DNA from: Haliscomenobacter sp.
GTDB taxonomy: Bacteria; Bacteroidota; Bacteroidia; Chitinophagales; Saprospiraceae
Assembly (NCBI RefSeq): GCF_016718685.1
Contig: NZ_JADKCX010000002.1
Location: forward strand, 110,001-174,000
Direction: 5' to 3'
Length of the DNA: 64,000 nucleotides
A program made the translations under genes and the position numbers. This document shows positions 59,360 through 64,000 of this stretch, in pieces (position 1 is the first letter of the stretch; each line of letters begins with the position of its first letter). The notes under the pieces are model-generated. The model saw only the letters and a program-made list of their open reading frames with translations, did no database searches and was not told where the DNA came from.

Positions 59360-60109
59360 ATGAGTCCACAAATCGTTACCATCACCTTTTTTCGCTATTC
59401 CAACCCTCAGCACAAGTGGTGGGGGTTCAAACAAATGGCGCTGGCTCCGCTGGAGTTGGCCAAAATAGCCGGGCTTTCTTTTTCCAAAATGATGGGCAGT
59501 GGCAATGGCAATGGTTTTAGTATTTGGCCTAATTTCGGGGTTTATGGATTGCTGGCAGTGTGGGATGATGCGGTGAGTGCTGAGGCTTTTTTTTCCACCC
59601 ACCCACTGTTTAACGCTTTTAAAGAAAGAGCCAAAGAGATATGGACGGTTTATCTCCAAACGGCAAAGGTGCACGGCACCTGGGATGGTGGCAACCCTTT
59701 TACGGAAAATGTGCCATTCCAGGCGGAAGCACCAGTGGCGGTACTCACCCGGGCCACCATTCGCACCAAACGTTTGTGGCATTTCTGGCGTTTTGTCCCC
59801 GGTGTAAGCAAAGCCATGTGGCGTGAACACCAGGAAGGGCTGCTTTTTTCCGTAGGCATTGGCGAACTGCCGCTGGTACAGCAGGCTACTTTTAGTTTGT
59901 GGAAAAATAGCGCCGACATGCAGGCTTACGCCTACAAGGGGAAATTCCACAGCGAAGTGGTGCGCAAAACCCGGGAGCTGGGTTGGTACAAAGAGGAGCT
60001 TTTTGCCCGGTTTCATCCGTATCGGGTGGAGGGGACTTGGGGTGGAGAAACAATTTTATCCTCTTTATTTCCACCCCAAAGCGACACAACTATAGATTTG
60101 AAAGCCTAA
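59360..60109 (+). CDS. spheroidene monooxygenase (CrtA)-like protein
   Basis: This 249-residue soluble protein resembles CrtA-type proteins: the C-terminal part has FSLWKNSADMQAYAYKG, HSEVVRKTRELGWYKEELFAR and RFHPYRVEGTW, and the N-terminal part has VTITFFRYSNPQHKWWGFKQ and GFSIWPNFGVYGLLAVWDD. Known CrtA enzymes add oxygen to the acyclic carotenoid spheroidene, with heme. No carotenoid gene lies nearby, so its true substrate is open. The start is fixed by the short distance to the repeat array. Confidence 0.75.
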   Translation: MSPQIVTITFFRYSNPQHKWWGFKQMALAPLELAKIAGLSFSKMMGSGNGNGFSIWPNFGVYGLLAVWDDAVSAEAFFSTHPLFNAFKERAKEIWTVYLQTAKVHGTWDGGNPFTENVPFQAEAPVAVLTRATIRTKRLWHFWRFVPGVSKAMWREHQEGLLFSVGIGELPLVQQATFSLWKNSADMQAYAYKGKFHSEVVRKTRELGWYKEELFARFHPYRVEGTWGGETILSSLFPPQSDTTIDLKA

Positions 60110-60191
60110 ATTGTCTAAATCACCCATCGGCAATAGACCAAAACTCCCTAAAAACTGTTATCATTGGGACTTTAGTTAAACATCATCCAAC

Positions 60192-61829
60192 ATGAAAAGA
60201 ATCGCGAAATACACCCTCTGGCTGTTGCCGCTGGTCCTGCTGACCGTGGCTTTCACCGAATATCCAAGTACCCGACAAGATTTTGAGATCAGCAAGAACC
60301 TCGAAATTTTTGCCAACATGTACAAAGAGCTCAACTCGGCTTATGTAGACGACCTCGACCCGGGCAAAGTAATGCGCACGGGCATTGATGCCATGCTCAA
60401 CAACCTTGATCCTTTCACCAATTACATCGCCGAAGCTGACATTGAAGGCTACCGCCTCTTGCGCGAAGGAACTTCAGACAACATTGGGTTTGAGTTCAAA
60501 AAGATCGGTGATTTTGTTACGGTTACTGAAATTTTCCAAGGCTTACCGGCGGATAAAGCAGGCATAAAAATTGGCGACCAGATTGTGGCAGTAGACAACA
60601 AGGACACCAAAAACAAAAGCAGCGACGAGGTAGATTATGTACTGCGCGGTGCAACCGGTACTACTGCGGAGTTGACCCTCCGCCGCCCCGGCCAAAACAG
60701 CGACTTTAAAGTCAAAATCAATCGGGAAGAAATGGAAATGCCCAATGTACCCTACTCTGGCTTGGTAGAAGGAGACGTAGCCTACGTATCCCTGTCTACT
60801 TTTTCACAGGATGCGGGCAAAAACATTGGCAATGCTGTACGCGAATTGCGCCGGGAAAACCCCAACATCAAGGGCATCATCCTGGATTTGCGCGGGAATG
60901 GCGGGGGATTGTTGATTGAGGCGGTAAACCTCTGCAATGTTTTCATCCCCAAAAATGAAATCGTGGTAACCACCCGCGGCAAACTTAAGGAACAAGACCG
61001 CAGTTTCCGCACGCAAGCTTCCGGAATTGAAGAAGATTTGCCACTCACCGTATTGATTGACAAAAACTCGGCTTCGGCTTCCGAAATCGTGAGTGGTACC
61101 CTGCAAGATTACGATCGCGGAGTACTCATCGGCCAGCGCTCTTATGGCAAAGGTTTGGTACAAAATACGGTAGAAGTAGGCTACAATTCCCGCCTGAAGT
61201 TGACCACCGCCAAGTACTACATCCCCAGCGGGCGCTGCATTCAAAGTGTAGAATACCGCAATGGTGAACCCGTGGATATTGCCGATACCCGCCGCGCGGC
61301 CTTCAAAACCCGCAATGGCCGACCAGTATTGGATGGTGGCGGGGTAGCCCCTGACATCAAAATTGAACAAGCCAGCAATATTCCCGTGGTGAAATCACTG
61401 CAAGACCAAGATATTATTTTCCGTTTTGTAACCGAGTATTGCAAGGGTAAAGATAAAATGCCAGAGATCAAGGATTTGCGGTTTACAGACTTTGATGCAT
61501 TCCTTAGTTTTGTGCAAAAAGAAAACTTTGTTTTCCGCACCGAAAGTGAAAAACTGCTGGAACAGTTCAAACAAAAGGTGACCGATGAAGGCTACAATCT
61601 CAGCACCGCCGTGGGTTCTTTGGAAACTGCGCTTGGCGCGGCTCAGTTGGAGTTAATCCGCAAGCACAAAGACCTGATCAGCAAATTGATTGAAAAAGAC
61701 ATCGCCGGGCGCTATTATTACGCCAACGGGCGGGCGCAGATTGGACTTTTGCGCGATCCTGAAGTACAAGAAGCCATTAAGGTGATTCGGAACCCAGCGC
61801 AGTATAAGAGCATTTTGAAGAAAAGTTGA
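60192..61829 (+). CDS. S41 family C-terminal processing protease
   Basis: This 545-residue protein begins with a signal or anchor (MKRIAKYTLWLLPLVLLTVA) followed by a PDZ domain (about residues 90-180: FVTVTEIFQGLPADKAGIKI) and the S41 protease domain. The catalytic serine lies in KNSASASEI (residues 291-299) and the lysine is Lys320 in QRSYGKG. The family cuts proteins at their C-termini in the periplasm. It ends in a long inverted repeat that serves as terminator. Confidence 0.93.
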   Translation: MKRIAKYTLWLLPLVLLTVAFTEYPSTRQDFEISKNLEIFANMYKELNSAYVDDLDPGKVMRTGIDAMLNNLDPFTNYIAEADIEGYRLLREGTSDNIGFEFKKIGDFVTVTEIFQGLPADKAGIKIGDQIVAVDNKDTKNKSSDEVDYVLRGATGTTAELTLRRPGQNSDFKVKINREEMEMPNVPYSGLVEGDVAYVSLSTFSQDAGKNIGNAVRELRRENPNIKGIILDLRGNGGGLLIEAVNLCNVFIPKNEIVVTTRGKLKEQDRSFRTQASGIEEDLPLTVLIDKNSASASEIVSGTLQDYDRGVLIGQRSYGKGLVQNTVEVGYNSRLKLTTAKYYIPSGRCIQSVEYRNGEPVDIADTRRAAFKTRNGRPVLDGGGVAPDIKIEQASNIPVVKSLQDQDIIFRFVTEYCKGKDKMPEIKDLRFTDFDAFLSFVQKENFVFRTESEKLLEQFKQKVTDEGYNLSTAVGSLETALGAAQLELIRKHKDLISKLIEKDIAGRYYYANGRAQIGLLRDPEVQEAIKVIRNPAQYKSILKKS

Positions 61830-61963
61830 AAAGTTTAGGGTTGAAGAGTTGAAAAGTTTGGTAATGCAGGATTTGTGCACTCATTAAAGGATGTGCTCAA
61901 TAGCAAAATACAAATCCTGCATTACCAAACTAAACTCTTCAACCCTAAACTCTTCAACTTTTC
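61821..61963. terminator. long inverted repeat between convergent genes
   Basis: The left arm (61821-61875, ending GGTAATGCAGGATTTGT) and the right arm (61910-61963, starting ACAAATCCTGCATTACC) are inverted copies over about 55 bases with a few gaps. The S41 stop (61827-61829) lies in the left arm and the CNNM stop in the right arm. It likely ends both transcripts. Within each arm, GAAAAGTTTAGGGTTGAAGA-like units are repeated. Confidence 0.8.
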
Positions 61964-63273
61964 ATTCATCTTTATCCCTCGAAGGCACATCCAGCAGCAG
62001 TAATTCGATAATTGAAGGGCTATTCTGGATCATGTCGATGATGCGAACCTGATACGGGTGAATGATGAGTTCCTGGCCTTCTTCTGGCAATTCATCACTT
62101 TGTTCCATGATCAATCCAGCCAGGGTAATATAGGATTCACTTTCTTGCAAGGGGAAAGGTAAAAATGCATTGATTTCATCCACAGGGTGCTGGGCATGAA
62201 CCCTGAAAACATTGTCGGATATTTTTTCTACGATTGGCATTTCCGTATCGGTTTCATCCTGAATATCTCCCACCAATTCTTCGATGATGTCTTCCAGCGT
62301 CAGCAAGCCCACAATTCCACCAAATTCGTTGACCACTATCGCCATTTGATTTTTTTGCTCTTGAAACTGGCGCAAAACCTGGCTGATTTTTTTGCTGGAG
62401 GAAATAAACAACAACTCTCGGGTCATGCTGCGCAGGGTCCCCTGTCGATTGCCACGCAAGGTGGCCAGCAAATCTTTGGTCAAGATGAACCCAAGGATAT
62501 TGTCCATGTTTTCTTCGTAGACCGGATAGCGAGAATAACCTTCATGGATGGCGTAATCGATGGCATCATCGATGGGCATGGCCACATTGATGGCCGAAAT
62601 CTGATTGCGCGGTTTGAGCACCTGGCGTACTGTACGGTCGTCGAAGTCAAATACATTTTGAATGAGTTCACGTTCAGATGCCCGAATGGCTCCTCCTTCG
62701 GCACTTTCGGCAATGATGAGTTTCAACTCATCTTCCGAGTGGATTTCGGCGTGTGGTACAGGCTGAATCCCGATTGATTTGAGAATGAAATTGGCAAATC
62801 CGTTGAGGATGTAAATGAATGGCCGAAACACAAAATAAAAGGCCCGCAGTGGCAACGATGTGTACAGCGTGGTGGATGTTGGATAACGGATGGCCAAAGA
62901 TTTGGGCGCCAATTCACCAAACACGATGTGCATCACGGTGATGACTGCAAAAGCGATGGGTAGTGCGATGCGGTGGGCTAAGGCTTCATCCAGGTGTAAG
63001 TTCAGGCCTTCCATAGACCCTATAATCAGCTTGGTCATGACGTCTTCCCCTACCCAACCCAGACCCAAACTGGCCAGGGTAATGCCTAACTGAGTTGCAG
63101 CCAAGTAGCCATCCAAATTATTGACGACCCCCTCGGCGATACGTCCAGCGAAACTTTCGCTGGCCTTGACTTGAATTTTGAGAGATACGGACTTTAACAA
63201 TGGCAAATTCTGCCGCAACGAAAAATCCGTTTAAGAATACAAGAAAAACAGTGAGTAATATATCAGGCCCCAT
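61962..63273 (-). pseudogene. CNNM/CorC (hemolysin-like) membrane protein, one N-terminal frameshift
   Basis: This is a CNNM-type protein with a DUF21 membrane domain, paired CBS domains (about residues 215-330) and a CorC/HlyC domain at the end. The main frame opens at 63218 but lacks the start. In another frame from the ATG at 63273 the product reads MGPDILLTVFLVFLNGFFVA then AEFAIVKVRISQ, and the frame changes at a run of four A's near 63180. Removing one A gives RISQIQVKASESF and links the two parts. Likely role is divalent cation or envelope homeostasis. It lies convergent with the S41 gene. Confidence 0.88.
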
Positions 63274-63447
63274 TTCGATAATTATAACAAGATACAGCAG
63301 CTATGCTCAAATTTTGGTTTTGGTAATGAGCCATGTATGATGCCACTTTACTTGTGATTATTCAGGCACAAAATTAGGGATATTCTTACAACTTTATGAT
63401 ATTGTTTTCATTCATTACCTTCGCAGAGTAAAAATTCTCGACACGAC

Positions 63448-64000
63448 ATGAGTAAAATACCCAAGGGAAGAAAATCTGTAGGTGGAAAACCAAGCCCAAG
63501 CAAAAGTATTCCGACCACCAAAATCACCGTGCCCACTGCCAGTGAAATAAATGCCACATTGGATGGCAGCAAATCGCCGCTGCGTTTGCACCTGTTCATT
63601 CTGTTGGGGCTCAGTATCCTGCTTTATGCCAATACCCTCGGACATGAATTTGTGCTCGACGATGCCATCGTGATCACCGAGAACATGCACGTGCAGAAAG
63701 GCTGGGCGGGTCTGGCGGACATATTCAACAAAGATACTTTCCACGGCTTTTTCAAAACCGACAAGCAAGGTTTGCTGGAAGGTGGGCGTTACCGTCCCTT
63801 CACCCTGGCTATGTTTGCCATCGAAGGGAGCATTTTTGGACAAAAGCCTTTTTGGGGACACCTGTTCAACGTGTTGTGGTATGCACTTACTGGAGTGGTA
63901 TTGTATGTATTGGCTAGTGGATTATTTGCTTCCCGTTGGAATAAAATGTTGAGTGCATGGCTGGCGTTTGCTGTGGCATTGCTTTTTGTGGCACATCCAT
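63448..64000 (+). CDS. TMTC-like TPR membrane protein, 5' part
   Basis: Only the N-terminal 184 residues are in the window. A basic start (MSKIPKGRKSVGGKPSPSKS) leads to a first span (LFILLGLSILLYANTLGHEF), then VLDDAIVITENMHVQ, a loop with GGRYRPFTLAMFAIEG, and further spans (LFNVLWYALTGVVLYVLASG, LSAWLAFAVALLFVAHP). This matches the membrane part of Bacteroidota proteins with C-terminal tetratricopeptide repeats, related to protein O-mannosyl-transferase-like folds. The TPR part would lie beyond the window. Confidence 0.78.
   Translation, partial: MSKIPKGRKSVGGKPSPSKSIPTTKITVPTASEINATLDGSKSPLRLHLFILLGLSILLYANTLGHEFVLDDAIVITENMHVQKGWAGLADIFNKDTFHGFFKTDKQGLLEGGRYRPFTLAMFAIEGSIFGQKPFWGHLFNVLWYALTGVVLYVLASGLFASRWNKMLSAWLAFAVALLFVAHP

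Noticed and set aside
59342..60016. A 224-codon minus-strand frame opposite the CrtA-like gene
   Set aside because: The plus strand shows family motifs, while the minus-strand product does not.

Overview
The window looks like chromosomal DNA of a Bacteroidota bacterium, most likely a Saprospiraceae relative. The signs are a type IX secretion C-terminal sorting domain on a secreted protein, several lipoproteins and outer-membrane proteins of Bacteroidota-type families (DUF3078, DUF5723), exact TAnnTTTG -7 promoter elements before several genes, and long inverted repeats between genes. The genus is inference; no search was run.

Layout. Positions 1-2605 hold the 3' part of an rRNA operon (23S, 5S, terminator). 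Positions 2.9-7.4 kb hold four adjacent genes that are all broken in several places: a fused alpha-keto acid dehydrogenase E1, a GNAT acetyltransferase, a YbhN-type membrane protein and a CoxE-like VWA protein. From 7.4 to 15.9 kb lie metabolic and cell-envelope genes: aldo/keto reductase, a small lipoprotein, rpiB, an M28 peptidase, a T9SS-sorted protein, an acyl-CoA ligase and an LD-carboxypeptidase. Positions 16.0-20.4 kb form a tight four-gene operon: a CPBP-like membrane protein, a lipoprotein with a second membrane span, a patatin-fold protein lacking both catalytic residues, and an FAD-linked lactone-oxidase-like protein. This is the most unusual unit in the window.

From 20.5 to 30.1 kb come PBP1A, a rlmD operon with a stand-alone receiver domain, an RDD protein, a TlpA-like/Cys-His protein pair and a SpoIIM-like fusion. 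From 30.2 to 35.5 kb come modBC, a lipoprotein, tRNA-Met, a DUF5723 protein, an FkbM methyltransferase and cutC. Positions 35.7-40.9 kb hold an ABC permease and a minus-strand polysaccharide cluster (flippase, chain-length regulator, polymerase), all three of which are frame-disrupted. Positions 41-64 kb are mostly housekeeping and envelope genes: cyclase, glucosaminidase-LysM, retropepsin-PDZ, pgeF, glycosyltransferase 2, rnhB, DUF1963, an RND exporter, a lytic transglycosylase, DUF937, lpxD, fasciclin, DUF3078, MscS, an ECF sigma factor, a CrtA-like protein, an S41 protease, a CNNM/CorC protein and the start of a TPR membrane protein.

About fifteen genes carry frameshifts while the protein on both sides of each break stays well conserved. 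Most breaks are single-base changes, which suggests sequence or assembly errors at least as much as gene decay; the four-gene block near the rRNA operon also has larger deletions. Several long inverted repeats (around 41.0, 44.3, 59.3 and 61.9 kb) are not explained by the genes.
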